Origin: Proteiniphilum sp. UBA5384
Lineage (GTDB): Bacteria; Bacteroidota; Bacteroidia; Bacteroidales; Dysgonomonadaceae
Reading direction: 5' to 3'
NCBI RefSeq assembly: GCF_002410825.1
Contig: NZ_DHOS01000001.1
Coordinates: 1,051 to 65,050, forward strand
DNA: 64,000 nucleotides
The position numbers and the translations under genes were made by a program. The notes beneath the pieces are model-generated. The model was not told where the DNA came from. It did not search any database and was given only the letters and a program-made list of their open reading frames with translations. Positions 18,801-27,715 of this stretch are shown in pieces (the stretch's first letter is position 1; each line of letters opens with the position of its first letter).

Positions 18801-21800
18801 CCTTTTCCTGATCGGTTGGGTTGTGGACGCTGTATTGTCCCTCGGGGGTAAGATGTAACGGAATTTCATATTCGTAGAAGTTATTCCTGTAGTCTGATCC
18901 TATCCGCAGGAAGATAGAGAGGTCACCATCCTGTAGCGTGCCCGGATCTTCCGGCAACCGTTCCGCATGAACGAACATTTGCAGACGTTTATAGCGACGC
19001 ATGTCGTACATACCGTTTTTATATACCGCACGGCTGTCGTCCGGATCCAGATCGGCCACTTTCAGTGAGAGCGACTGTTCATTTTCCTGACGCAATTGGG
19101 GCTGACCGGGATCCATGATACGTGTGACGCCCGGTGGAAGGATATAATTTACCGGTGTGCGACGTCCATTTTCTTCAATATTGACCGTCGAAATGTCGAG
19201 GCTCCCCGATCCGGAAATCGCCCCACCTGCGGCAAGGTCGTTGCGGTAGGTCCGCCATTCGCTACGTTTCAGTTCCAGTGTGGCAAAACGCAGGAATTGG
19301 GGTTCTTCGAAGCCGGTGAGGAACATCCGCATAAAACGAATATTATTAAATCCTTCTATATTGCCTGTTTTCTCCTGATACTCCCGGATAGGGACCTTAA
19401 ACTGGTACCAGGTGACTTTTCCGTCATTGCCATTGCGTAAGCGAACACTCGATTCACGTTTGTCTACAATGAAATTGGAGCCTACTTCCATTGCTTTGGG
19501 ACGGAGTGATATCTTATATTGGTAATAAGACTCATTTTCATTGAGCGTATTGTCGTTGTCGATATCTTCGATATCAGGTGTAGCCCGTGATGCGGTTGAA
19601 TAAGATTTGGCATCCTCCGGCGAGAGTGAATTGCCCTCTGTGCCATTAAAGTATTTATACCGGTCAAGGATACTCATTTGCCGCCTGTCCTGCTCTATTC
19701 CCCGGTAATGCCGGAAACTGTCTCCCGCTGGGTCATTCAATGGTGAATGGTTATCTTGCTGCATCTGCGAAAGGGTCTCACCCGGCAGTCGGTTTTGTAA
19801 TTCATCCAGATAATTCTTATAGGCGGGATATACTTTCTCTTCTTCGCTGCTCAATCCGTTCAGACCTACATCCTGCAGTCTGCGCGATTCATCACCTCGG
19901 GAGTTGTCGAAAGCATAGACGGTGGACTGGCGCTTGGGATATTTTCCCCATACCGAATAGCCGATGGCAGTAGTGTCTCCATCGACAGGTAGTCCGTTCT
20001 CGAAGAACTTTTTGCCGTCTTTCAGCACATCTTCTGATATTTCGCCGAGGTTAAAATAGAGGTCTCCGCCACGAGAAGTCCCCAGCGTGTCATTCACGAA
20101 AGGATCCATCAACCAGAATTCAATGTATTCGATATTAGCCGCTTCAAAATCGCGGACATCCATTTTGCGGGTGATACCGCCCCAACGATCCCGAGGATTC
20201 AGCAGCTTTCCTTGGCTGTCTATATTGGTGTCAAGGTTGTAAGGACCCCGTTCATCAGGATAATAGGAGATATTGAGCACGGGGATGGTGGCTGGTTGGG
20301 CAAATTGGGCCTTTCTGCCGGGAAAGATTTCCCGCTCATAAATCTCCCGTACACGATGGTCGGAGAGTTGTTCCCGGTCGTTCTTGATATGGGCGGGAGT
20401 GAGATTTGAATTTCGGTGGGTGAACATACCGTCGATATGGAACCACGCCAGTTGTGCGCGATTTTTACCATATTCGATGTTATTAGAAAGGGCGGCTTCG
20501 GGAAACATTGCCGTGGCATAGCTGCTATAAGGTGTGGCGGCAAGCGACCATCCGTAAGGCGAGCGAAGATCAATCCCTGAGGCAGATGATTCGAAGTCGT
20601 CGAGATAAGAATATCCTCCGGTATATTTATTTTTATAATGTCCTGCGACCATATGGGCGAATTCTATCCTTGCCGAGAGATGTGAAGGGACCGTAGCTTC
20701 CACGAACGGTAGCATGTCGATGAGATTAGTCAGTGTAATGGACTCTTTCTTATAATCCAGGTTGATTCCCCATAAAGTATTCTTTGCTGACTCTTCACCG
20801 AAAACCGTTTTAGTAATGAGCGGTTTTTCGTAGTAGTGCATCAATGTGGTACCGATAGAAAAATCTTTTGAGAAGTTGTAGAGGAGATTCACACCCATCA
20901 ATGTCTTTCGCTGCATTTGTGATACCAGGCGGTTTTCGAGAGTGACACTCACCGGAGTGGCAGCGTCGAGGATCGACCGATTGATGATACGTACCGTACC
21001 GGAGAGGTAGTCCACGGTATAATCCACTCCCTCGGTGAGGGTGACACCACCGGCTGTCACCCTCACCGAACCGCGGGGGACATTCATCGCATTTAGGTTG
21101 ATCTCATTACCCGATGTACCCCTGTATTCCCCATTCATCCTGAATTTGTTTTTTTCCGCCACCTGCCGTGCTACGGTTAGTGTGGAGTCATACAGTTCCT
21201 GATAGACGAACCTGTCTGCCAGGGCATCATTGCCGATCTTTTCCCTTAGGTGAGAACCGAATGGTTCTGTCACCGGGAAAATGATTCGTCCATTTTCCCG
21301 GTCTATAGTATAACCGTCGAGGAAATCGAAGATACCGTCAGGGTAGGGGTCATTGCGTCCGTTGAGCCTGTCGAGATTCATTATCTGCAATAACAATTTA
21401 TTTTCAATACCACTATTAGGAAGATAGTTCAGGTAAACCCCCGTTGTGTCACTTTGATAGGTGATTTGAAGTTTGAAATGGTCACGCTGCAAATCATAAG
21501 CGCTGTAACCCACGGAGTAGATGTTTTTCATCATCAGATCCCATGTGTAGGCGCGGGGAGAGAGTGAAACGGGTTTCAGCATTTTTAAGAAGAGCGCACC
21601 TCCTCCCACATTATCTGAAAATTCTCCCACTTGATATACGTTGCCATTTGCAGTATATTCAAAGGCGACAGCCAGTACTTCATCGGCCTGAAGCGGCATT
21701 TGAAGTGATATATATCCTAACTGTGGCTGGAATTTATACTCTGACGGATTGAGTAAACGTGCGTTTTCGAGTTTTTCATAATCTACACCCCGGATGATAT

Positions 21801-22953
21801 TGTCCGGCAGAATATTGTCGGTAGCGGTGATATTCCTGGCGCCGGCATAAGCAGTGACAAGTTGTTCATACATCGAATTGGCACGGTTATCGGGATGTTC
21901 CTCACTTCCTTGCGTTACCCAGAAAGGATTGTGGATAGTATTGTGTTCTCCCATATCGGCGAATGCCACCAGATTTCTCACCTGGTCATAATTGCCCTGT
22001 TTGTTGGTGACCCATACCTCCATCCGGGTGATGGATCCGGGTGATTGCACATAAGGGAGTTTACTGACAGCATGGTCGTATGATTCACGAAAATAGTATC
22101 CCAGGAAGAAGTGGCGATTTTCATCATATTGGTCGGCATTGAATTCGAATGGTGTGGTCTGTACACCTCCACGGCTGTTTACCGTTTGTGTTTCCGATTG
22201 TTGTTGGGAAAAGAGTGTGTTTACCTGTAGTTTGCCGAACTGCAGGTCTGCTTTTATCCCGAAGAGTGCTGTCCCGCCGTTGATCAAAGAATTGGTGGTA
22301 GTCATGCTCACATTCCCCGCCTCGATATTCCGGATGATTTCATCTTCATCACCCCGGTAGGCCAGTTTGATCTGCCGGGCCTCCATATCGAAGGTGGCAT
22401 CACTGTCGTAGTTGATATTGAAATTGACTTTATCCCCCACTTTCGCATTCATATTGAGTTGTATCTGCTGGTCAAAATCAAACCGATTGCGTATGCGTGC
22501 CCGTTGCGGCAGGGTAGGATTATCGGTGACATCCCTTTTCATTCCCGCCGAGACTTCTAATGAGCCTTGTGTGGTGAGTTTAATCCCTCCCGGACCAAAA
22601 ATGGAAGTCCCCTGGTTATTTTTTTTGCGTTGCCGCGAAAGTGGTGTGGGGCGGACAGGAAAGACAGCATTACCGCCTGAAGCGTTACGCTCCCTGAAAT
22701 GATTTGTTTGCATTTGCTTCAGGCGATATACCATGTATTCTTCAGGTGTCATGCTGATAGAGGTGCCAATCACTGTGGCACCGATCAGTCGTTCAAAGAT
22801 GTAGAGATTGGTCTGATGGTCATACCGTACCACCGTCTGTACCGTTGGAGGGTCTTGTAAATGAGGCGGTATTATATTACCGGCTCGGGAACTGTCGGGA
22901 GGAAGCTGGGAGGCGGCGCACATGGAACCGCACGCGCATAATAAAATGAGCAT
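15808..22953 (-). CDS. sprA: Cell-surface protein SprA/Sov, type IX secretion system translocon
   Basis: A 2,381-residue protein matching SprA (Sov in Porphyromonas), the giant outer-membrane beta-barrel that is the translocon of the type IX secretion system. Length fits the family (about 2,400). Repeated beta-strand-rich segments run throughout; the ANIEYIEFWLMDPF stretch and the C-terminal region of alternating polar/hydrophobic residues are typical. The first ATG gives a short hydrophobic leader (LILLCACGSMCAA). Upstream the frame stays open for about 30 codons and encodes another KK plus hydrophobic stretch, but with no ATG, GTG or TTG, so the true start is uncertain. ruvA lies immediately upstream, an arrangement also seen in Porphyromonas. 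It predicts T9SS-dependent secretion in this organism. Confidence 0.95.
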   Translation of the reverse strand: MLILLCACGSMCAASQLPPDSSRAGNIIPPHLQDPPTVQTVVRYDHQTNLYIFERLIGATVIGTSISMTPEEYMVYRLKQMQTNHFRERNASGGNAVFPVRPTPLSRQRKKNNQGTSIFGPGGIKLTTQGSLEVSAGMKRDVTDNPTLPQRARIRNRFDFDQQIQLNMNAKVGDKVNFNINYDSDATFDMEARQIKLAYRGDEDEIIRNIEAGNVSMTTTNSLINGGTALFGIKADLQFGKLQVNTLFSQQQSETQTVNSRGGVQTTPFEFNADQYDENRHFFLGYYFRESYDHAVSKLPYVQSPGSITRMEVWVTNKQGNYDQVRNLVAFADMGEHNTIHNPFWVTQGSEEHPDNRANSMYEQLVTAYAGARNITATDNILPDNIIRGVDYEKLENARLLNPSEYKFQPQLGYISLQMPLQADEVLAVAFEYTANGNVYQVGEFSDNVGGGALFLKMLKPVSLSPRAYTWDLMMKNIYSVGYSAYDLQRDHFKLQITYQSDTTGVYLNYLPNSGIENKLLLQIMNLDRLNGRNDPYPDGIFDFLDGYTIDRENGRIIFPVTEPFGSHLREKIGNDALADRFVYQELYDSTLTVARQVAEKNKFRMNGEYRGTSGNEINLNAMNVPRGSVRVTAGGVTLTEGVDYTVDYLSGTVRIINRSILDAATPVSVTLENRLVSQMQRKTLMGVNLLYNFSKDFSIGTTLMHYYEKPLITKTVFGEESAKNTLWGINLDYKKESITLTNLIDMLPFVEATVPSHLSARIEFAHMVAGHYKNKYTGGYSYLDDFESSASGIDLRSPYGWSLAATPYSSYATAMFPEAALSNNIEYGKNRAQLAWFHIDGMFTHRNSNLTPAHIKNDREQLSDHRVREIYEREIFPGRKAQFAQPATIPVLNISYYPDERGPYNLDTNIDSQGKLLNPRDRWGGITRKMDVRDFEAANIEYIEFWLMDPFVNDTLGTSRGGDLYFNLGEISEDVLKDGKKFFENGLPVDGDTTAIGYSVWGKYPKRQSTVYAFDNSRGDESRRLQDVGLNGLSSEEEKVYPAYKNYLDELQNRLPGETLSQMQQDNHSPLNDPAGDSFRHYRGIEQDRRQMSILDRYKYFNGTEGNSLSPEDAKSYSTASRATPDIEDIDNDNTLNENESYYQYKISLRPKAMEVGSNFIVDKRESSVRLRNGNDGKVTWYQFKVPIREYQEKTGNIEGFNNIRFMRMFLTGFEEPQFLRFATLELKRSEWRTYRNDLAAGGAISGSGSLDISTVNIEENGRRTPVNYILPPGVTRIMDPGQPQLRQENEQSLSLKVADLDPDDSRAVYKNGMYDMRRYKRLQMFVHAERLPEDPGTLQDGDLSIFLRIGSDYRNNFYEYEIPLHLTPEGQYSVHNPTDQEKVWPGNNMFDFPLSLLTNLKLERNARKQQSEDVSYFLPYTRPDPEKQENRITITGNPSLAEVKVLIIGIKNNSNHLQSAEIWVNELRLSEFNEKGGWATQGNVQLALSDLGTVSFSGRKETAGFGALNQSLQQRRDDDYTSVQLSLNMEIGRFIPKQIKLSAPFYFSYSNQLSTPMYDPFNQDLLLSESLEHAANPLLHDSIRRIATTRIKDVSLSFSNVKMDIKSKNPMPYDPANFSFTYARSESQHRSPDTEYATTKDFKLQANYDYSPQIKSWEPFKKSGSTSRKPNPPQILSFNYLPNNIRLSSDLMRNYEEVQLRDLNAHSEGTTQAEQKYLSFSRNFFWNRDFSITWDLTRNLKTAFHSGTVAEIEEPYLQVNKKLNRSDYEIWKDSVMQSIRELGKPLNYTQTADVTYTLPFAYIAQLDWIGSNAAYHSRYRWERGAVIADEKIGNYLQNDLSFTLNNRLNLILLYNKFPFLREINNRQTDRPSREKDAGPDIARYAAQTLMMLKSININWSYKSRNDIPGFEGMIGDFFGQYHSPGGLQPGWKFAFGLNGGEKFIEKLKADNQLVLNENNITPAIYNETRNLRLDASLEPLPGLKIDLNALYEKNHRTEIQYIYDDMPKKQGGSFAMTVQSLSSAFETSNAGNNYHSRTFEKFLKNREIIASRTRDRYSNSKYPDQGFLAGSGFEGKPFDSNNGDIALNSADVLIPAFLAAYTGKDPNSIKLTPFPDISSLLPNWLISYNLMKLFPPLGDYMQSFTLTHQYLSQYRVGSFESYMSWVSLGDGSDLGYVRDAVSGAPIPSTVFNISSASIQESFNPLIEARGVWDNNLGIHLRINKSRALNLNIASFQIVETNDLDIVTGLGYRITNFNRIIGFGSNSAQKKRRPPSENRIEGDMQPEKTSIFSNDLNLRLDISRKTTHALIRKIEEEFTQATSGIRTTTISFSADYSVSRAITLRAFFDKMVNRPLVSSGSYATSTTSAGISLRFNMEEY

Positions 22954-23091
22954 GTAGGTTCTTTGCGGCTTTCGGGTAAAAAGGTGAGCGACGACCGCGA
23001 GAAGAAAGGTAAATATGTGCAGGATCTTTTTCAGAGAAATAACAGCTTAATAGGATTTATCTATTCAAATCCGTATTACGCAATCAGCCTG

Positions 23092-23682
23092 TTATAATCT
23101 CTTTAATGCTTCTTTGATTACACCTTCCACCGCCAAAGAAGGAGACTCTTTCAATATTTTTGTTACCACTTTCTGTGATGCGGCCTGTACAAATCCGAGC
23201 ATTACCAGTGCTGATACAGCCTGGTGGCCGGTTTCGGAGAGATCGTTCTTAGCGGGTAGTTGGACGCTCCCGTTTTCGTCGGTCAGCTTGATCTTGTCTT
23301 TCAGATCTACAATGATTCTTTGCGCAGATTTGGCCCCGATTCCCTTTACCGATTGGAGCACCGCCGCATTTTCCGTCACGATCACATTTTCCAGTTCCCT
23401 TGAGTTGAGGGAGGAGAGGATGATCCTTGCCGTGCTGGGGCCTACACCTGATACCGAGATAAGGAGAAGGAACAGTTCCCGCTCATGCTTGTCCCTGAAC
23501 CCGAACAGCACATGGGCATCTTCCCGGATGGATTCATATACGTAGAGTTTTGCAGTAGCTTCCCGGCTGATAGCCCCGTAGGTGTTCAGCGAGATATTCA
23601 ATTGGTAGCCGATACCATTGCTTTCCAACGTTACATTCGTCGGCGTAAGTTCCGCTACCTCTCCTTTGATATAGTCTATCAT
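23092..23682 (-). CDS. ruvA: Holliday junction branch migration protein RuvA
   Basis: A 196-residue protein with the RuvA layout: N-terminal OB-fold ([12 protein letters not shown]), the acidic-pin region, paired helix-hairpin-helix motifs ([18 protein letters not shown] and [16 protein letters not shown]), and a C-terminal three-helix domain that contacts RuvB. RuvA tetramers bind Holliday junctions and direct RuvB. It is 138 bases upstream of sprA on the same strand. No ruvB or ruvC is nearby, as is common in this phylum. Confidence 0.97.
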   Translation of the reverse strand: MIDYIKGEVAELTPTNVTLESNGIGYQLNISLNTYGAISREATAKLYVYESIREDAHVLFGFRDKHERELFLLLISVSGVGPSTARIILSSLNSRELENVIVTENAAVLQSVKGIGAKSAQRIIVDLKDKIKLTDENGSVQLPAKNDLSETGHQAVSALVMLGFVQAASQKVVTKILKESPSLAVEGVIKEALKRL

Positions 23683-23776
23683 TTGTTTATAAGAATAGGT
23701 TGATTACGTAATACCGTTGTTATAACGGTGAAATTGAAAGAAAATTATATCCGGAAAGAAAAAGTCTCTCTTTCCT

Positions 23777-24991
23777 CTAAAACACGTGTCCTTTGGCCAG
23801 TCCCCCTTCTCCCGTCTCTTTGTAGAGCGAAGGCAAGTCATGTCCGGTCTCTTTCATCACATTTACTACGCGGTCGAATGAAACTCGGTGGATACCGTCG
23901 GTGAGAGAAGAATAGAGATTGGCATCCAATGCTCTTGCTGCAGCGTAAGCATTTCGTTCGATACAGGGAATCTGTACCAATCCGCATACCGGATCGCAAG
24001 TCATCCCCAGATGATGTTCCAATCCCATCTCTGCGGCATATTCGATCTGGGAGGGGCTTCCTCCGAAGAGCTGGCTGGCGGCTGCGGCTGCCATTGCACA
24101 GGCTACACCCACTTCACCCTGGCATCCCACTTCGGCTCCCGAGATGGAGGCATTCTCCTTGACGATATTACCTACCAGGCCGGCAGTAGCCAGGGCGCGG
24201 AGCATCCTGTTCTTACTAAAACTGCGGCTCTCTTCCAGATGATACAGCACAGCCGGTATTACCCCACAGGAACCGCACGTGGGTGCCGTCACGATCTCTC
24301 CGCCCGAAGCGTTCTCCTCAGATACTGCCAGCGCATAAGCGAAAACCCGCCCGCGCGATTGCAATGATTCTTTGTATCCTTTTGCCTTGATGAAATAACT
24401 GGCTGCCTTTCGATGCAGACTCAATGGTCCCGGTAGGACGCCTTCGTTGTCGAGTCCCCTTTCTACAGCGGCTTTCATCACTTCCCATACTTCTGCCAGA
24501 TAGTCCCATATCTCGTTTCCTTCATACTCTTCCACATATTCCCAGTAACTCTTGCCGGTTTTTTCACACCATTCCATGATCTTAGTCATAGTGGTCATCG
24601 GATAGAGATCTTTTCCTTCATCTCCTACCACCCCGATCGTCTTTTCACCGTCGGAAATTTTTCCACCTCCTACGCTATAGACCGTCTGCGATCCGGTTAC
24701 TTTACCGTCGGCACTATATGCTTCCAGCTTCAGCGCATTGGGATGAAAAGGAAGGTATGTTTTAGGCAACCATTCGATGGTAGTGGGGGCCACAGGGCCC
24801 ATCATACTTAAAATCGCTTCATCAGTCAAGTGTCCTTTACCGGTAGCGGCAAGGCTTCCGTAAAGGGTGACGACGAATTTTTTTGCCCTTGGATGACTTT
24901 CGGCAAACAGGGCTGCCGCTTTTTTCGGTCCCATCGTATGGCTGCTTGATGGTCCGTTCCCGATACGGTAAAGTTCTCTGATCGATTGCAT
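23777..24991 (-). CDS. sdaA: L-serine ammonia-lyase, iron-sulfur dependent, single chain
   Basis: A 404-residue enzyme deaminating L-serine to pyruvate and ammonia in the cytosol. The N-terminal beta domain holds IGNGPSSSHTMGP. The catalytic alpha domain carries the [4Fe-4S] cysteines in APTCGSCG and in the TCDPVCGLVQIPC segment. Both domains lie in one chain, the usual Bacteroidetes form. It is divergent from the acyl-ACP thioesterase, with a TAACTTTG element at 25036-25029 as its probable promoter. It fits an amino-acid-fermenting lifestyle, like the tryptophanase-family gene at 47301. Confidence 0.96.
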   Translation of the reverse strand: MQSIRELYRIGNGPSSSHTMGPKKAAALFAESHPRAKKFVVTLYGSLAATGKGHLTDEAILSMMGPVAPTTIEWLPKTYLPFHPNALKLEAYSADGKVTGSQTVYSVGGGKISDGEKTIGVVGDEGKDLYPMTTMTKIMEWCEKTGKSYWEYVEEYEGNEIWDYLAEVWEVMKAAVERGLDNEGVLPGPLSLHRKAASYFIKAKGYKESLQSRGRVFAYALAVSEENASGGEIVTAPTCGSCGVIPAVLYHLEESRSFSKNRMLRALATAGLVGNIVKENASISGAEVGCQGEVGVACAMAAAAASQLFGGSPSQIEYAAEMGLEHHLGMTCDPVCGLVQIPCIERNAYAAARALDANLYSSLTDGIHRVSFDRVVNVMKETGHDLPSLYKETGEGGLAKGHVF

Positions 24992-25028
24992 AAGATAAAT
25001 GTAAAATTAAGTTCCTGTAAAGTATTTA

Positions 25029-25036
25029 CAAAGTTA
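25029..25036 (-). promoter_or_regulatory. Candidate -7 promoter element for sdaA
   Basis: On the minus strand this reads TAACTTTG, a TAnnTTTG match 37 bases before the sdaA ATG. No good -33 element is visible. Confidence 0.4.
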
Positions 25037-25116
25037 GGATTTCCTTCCGTAATAGAAAAATAATAAATAGATAGAGAGAGGGCATTTCGTGGTATTCAAA
25101 ACGCAGCAAATTTTTG

Positions 25117-25124
25117 TACCTTTG
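25117..25124 (+). promoter_or_regulatory. Candidate -7 promoter element for the acyl-ACP thioesterase
   Basis: TACCTTTG matches TAnnTTTG and lies 22 bases before the ATG at 25147, implying a very short leader. The -33 element is not clear. Confidence 0.45.
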
Positions 25125-25146
25125 GAATTCCAAAATCTACATATAG

Positions 25147-25881
25147 ATGTCAAAGAAAAAATATAATTACAATGTGGAGGCGCAGGATATTGATTTCCGG
25201 CGCAGGGTCTCGTTGATGTCACTTACCAATATGATATTGACGACGGCCGGCAGGAATGCCGATGAAAATGGTTTTGGCCTGCTGGAATTACAAACCGGAC
25301 ATTATACATGGGTGCTTTCCCGCCTTGTGGTCGATATGGATCGGATGCCTACGGAGAAAGATAGTCTCTCCATTGAGACATGGATTGAACATGTGGGAGC
25401 GGCCTTTACTACCCGTAATTTCCGGATGAGAGACGGTGAGGAGAAAGTGCTCGGCCATGCGAAATCCACCTGGGCGGTAATTGATATGCGGACGAGGCAC
25501 AGTGTACGGTTGGATACGATTCCTTCGATGCAGCAGTTTGTTGTAGATGAAAGTGTACCGGTAGCCGAACCATCCAGAATTGCCAATATAAAAGGGACGG
25601 TTGCCAATAATTTTACCGTGAAGTACAGTGATATAGACATAAATGGTCATGTCAACAGCCTATACTATATACAGTGGTTGTCCGATTGTTTTTCACTTGA
25701 TTACTATAAAAATCACTATATCCGGCGGTTCGAGATCAATTTCCTGAAAGAGCTGGTTTTTGGTGATAGTGGTGACGTACACTGCCGGATGGCGTCACCG
25801 GGAGATTATTTTTTTCAGATTGAGACGCGCGAAAAAGGAACCGCTTGTCGCGCCCGGATATTGTTTGAGGATGCAGTTTAA
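25147..25881 (+). CDS. Acyl-ACP thioesterase
   Basis: A 244-residue double hot-dog protein of the acyl-ACP thioesterase family (plant FatA/FatB-like), which releases fatty acids from acyl carrier protein in the cytosol. The first hot-dog contains FRRRVSLMSLTNMIL, TWVLSRLVVDMDRMP and WAVIDMRTRHSVRLD. The second starts at YSDIDINGHVNSLYYIQW, about residues 158-175, with the Asn-Gly-His-Val-Asn motif that holds the catalytic Asn and His. Length matches bacterial members. It is a single gene, divergent from sdaA and convergent with the LEA14-like gene. Confidence 0.92.
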   Translation: MSKKKYNYNVEAQDIDFRRRVSLMSLTNMILTTAGRNADENGFGLLELQTGHYTWVLSRLVVDMDRMPTEKDSLSIETWIEHVGAAFTTRNFRMRDGEEKVLGHAKSTWAVIDMRTRHSVRLDTIPSMQQFVVDESVPVAEPSRIANIKGTVANNFTVKYSDIDINGHVNSLYYIQWLSDCFSLDYYKNHYIRRFEINFLKELVFGDSGDVHCRMASPGDYFFQIETREKGTACRARILFEDAV

Positions 25882-25904
25882 CCGGTTTTATTTGCCCGAA
25901 GCAA

Positions 25905-26498
25905 TTAATTTTTTCCTCCGAACTTGAATACGATAGGAATAGCTGCCGGCGATTTGAGTATTGTCTTCCCTACCGTCAGTTTAGGCCATAACTTGACCGT
26001 CACAGAAGTCTCATTGGGCGTGATTCCAAGGAAAGCACTCATCTCATTGGTAACGCGTTGCTGTGAATAGCGGTTCATCACATTTTTCAGGTCTACACTG
26101 ATGGGAATGCCCACCATTTTGGTTTCTCCGGGCTCAATACGGATGGGTATATCCATCTTGCCCTCCACAAACTCCATTTCATTGATCTGGATAGCGTAAT
26201 CCAACGCATCGAGAAAGGCAACATTCTTGTTCGGGTTGGTCACGTCCATATTGAGTATCATGGTAAACGGGATGCTTTGCATTGAAGATCCTCCTGCAAG
26301 CACAGTGGCTATGGAGGCCAGCTTTGACACCGAAATGGCGGAAGCATTCCCCAGGTTGATACCCGAAAGCTGGATATTCTCCAATGAATTGTAATGGTAT
26401 TCACTTTGTGAAAGTTGATATGCTCCCCCAACTTTGTTGACTATGTCACAGTTGTTCAATAAGAGGGCTATGCTCAGGAGTAAGACAATCTTCTTCAT
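25905..26498 (-). CDS. LEA14-like (LEA type 2) lipoprotein
   Basis: A 197-residue protein with a lipoprotein signal (MKKIVLL, hydrophobic core, LLNNC with Cys at about residue 17). The rest is beta-rich and resembles the LEA type 2/WHy fold: a FTMILNMDVTNPNKNVAF segment and IPIRIEPGETKMVGIPISVD match the pattern of paired beta strands in that family. Function in bacteria is not well defined; probably a periplasm-facing lipoprotein. It follows the DUF2027-Smr gene by 15 bases and is probably co-transcribed with it. Confidence 0.7.
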   Translation of the reverse strand: MKKIVLLLSIALLLNNCDIVNKVGGAYQLSQSEYHYNSLENIQLSGINLGNASAISVSKLASIATVLAGGSSMQSIPFTMILNMDVTNPNKNVAFLDALDYAIQINEMEFVEGKMDIPIRIEPGETKMVGIPISVDLKNVMNRYSQQRVTNEMSAFLGITPNETSVTVKLWPKLTVGKTILKSPAAIPIVFKFGGKN

Positions 26499-26513
26499 AA
26501 CAGTTAATCTATT

Positions 26514-27599
26514 TTACTTAATAGTTATCATGGTCGCTCCGTAGCCATACTCACGGAAGGAGGCGTCCTGGTAAAAACATTTTGGATAATTCTTCTTTAA
26601 CTCTTTGATAATAGCATTTTTCAGTATGCCATCTCCTTTTCCGTGGATAAATACAATCTTATGGTTCTTGTGGTGAATATGCTCACTCATCACCTCATTG
26701 AATTTGTTCAGCTGATATTCCAATATATCGGCATTATTCATGCCCGCAGTGGTGTCGAGCAATTCATTAATATGCAGGTCGATTTCTGTCAGCGTCTCTT
26801 TTTTTTGTTTTACTATCCGTGCCCTCCGGGGATGGTCGTCCTGCCCTTTTTTCTTTTTCATCGCCTGTTCCAGTTCAGATGCGGAGAGGTGAATTTCATC
26901 TTCCGGAATATCGTTTCGCATGATGAAACAGGTGAGTGCTTCCTCTTCGAAATAGTCGTTTTCGTGGAAACTATGCAACTTATAGAACTTTACTGTATCA
27001 ATACGTATGTCTACAGAACAGGGACTTTTTGCCATAAATGGTTTGTGGCGTTTAAATGCTACGAACTGTACATTTATTTTCTCAATATCGTTAAGGTTTT
27101 CTTTTTCAATTTCTTCCAGAAATATTTTGGTGTTGGGTTCCACGAGACCACTATAACGAATCCTCAGTGAATCTCCTTCACGGCTCATGTAATTGACGAA
27201 AAGATAATAATTGCTGTCGTTAACGAAATAACATTCGTAGGAGGAGGATGAGAGGTTTTTTATATCTATGGGAAGCCATGCAAGGCAAGCCGTGATATTT
27301 TCCCCTTCCGGCGTTTCTTCCAGCAGATTGTCTTCTACGGGCGTTTTCGCTCTTACAGTAGTATTATTTTTTTGCGCAGTATAAATTATAGCGGAAGGAA
27401 TCTCTTCTTTTTCGGGTAGTTGAGTGATTTTTTCGTTTCCTGCAGGTTGTACCACGACACATTCCGAAATCAACACCGGTACGTCGAAGCCATATTCATC
27501 TTCTACGATTACTACTTGCTTGTTCTGGAATCCTTTTACAATTCCTCCTCCTGTTGTATTTAGAAAACGGACTGTATCGCCTATTGATAGTTTATTCAT
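26514..27599 (-). CDS. DUF2027 and Smr domain protein
   Basis: A 361-residue protein. The N-terminal 60 residues form a small SH3-like beta domain (IGDTVRFLNTTGGGIVKGF), followed by a DUF2027 core. A charged linker with KKKKGQDDHPRRARIVKQ separates it from a C-terminal Smr domain (from about residue 270) showing TEIDLHINELLD and FIHGKGDGIL, the two Smr signature motifs. Smr domains nick or bind DNA/RNA branches; MutS2 carries one. The family is common in Bacteroidetes, but its role is unknown. It is the first gene of a minus-strand pair with the LEA14-like lipoprotein. Confidence 0.88.
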   Translation of the reverse strand: MNKLSIGDTVRFLNTTGGGIVKGFQNKQVVIVEDEYGFDVPVLISECVVVQPAGNEKITQLPEKEEIPSAIIYTAQKNNTTVRAKTPVEDNLLEETPEGENITACLAWLPIDIKNLSSSSYECYFVNDSNYYLFVNYMSREGDSLRIRYSGLVEPNTKIFLEEIEKENLNDIEKINVQFVAFKRHKPFMAKSPCSVDIRIDTVKFYKLHSFHENDYFEEEALTCFIMRNDIPEDEIHLSASELEQAMKKKKGQDDHPRRARIVKQKKETLTEIDLHINELLDTTAGMNNADILEYQLNKFNEVMSEHIHHKNHKIVFIHGKGDGILKNAIIKELKKNYPKCFYQDASFREYGYGATMITIK

Positions 27600-27608
27600 T
27601 GATTCTTT

Positions 27609-27640
27609 TTTGTTAGGTGTTGCAAAGTTGACTAATTTTG
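27609..27640 (+). promoter_or_regulatory. Bacteroidetes-type promoter upstream of the queA-like gene
   Basis: TTTG at 27609-27612 and TAATTTTG at 27633-27640 are separated by 20 bases, a good match to the -33/-7 consensus. It lies 76 bases before the ATG at 27716. The leader contains a five-codon frame (27691-27708) of unknown meaning. Confidence 0.55.
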
Positions 27641-27715
27641 CGGAATAAATGCATTAATTATTACGAAAAATCATTTTTCTGTTAGTAAAAAAATGAAAGA
27701 GAACTTCTAAAAAAT

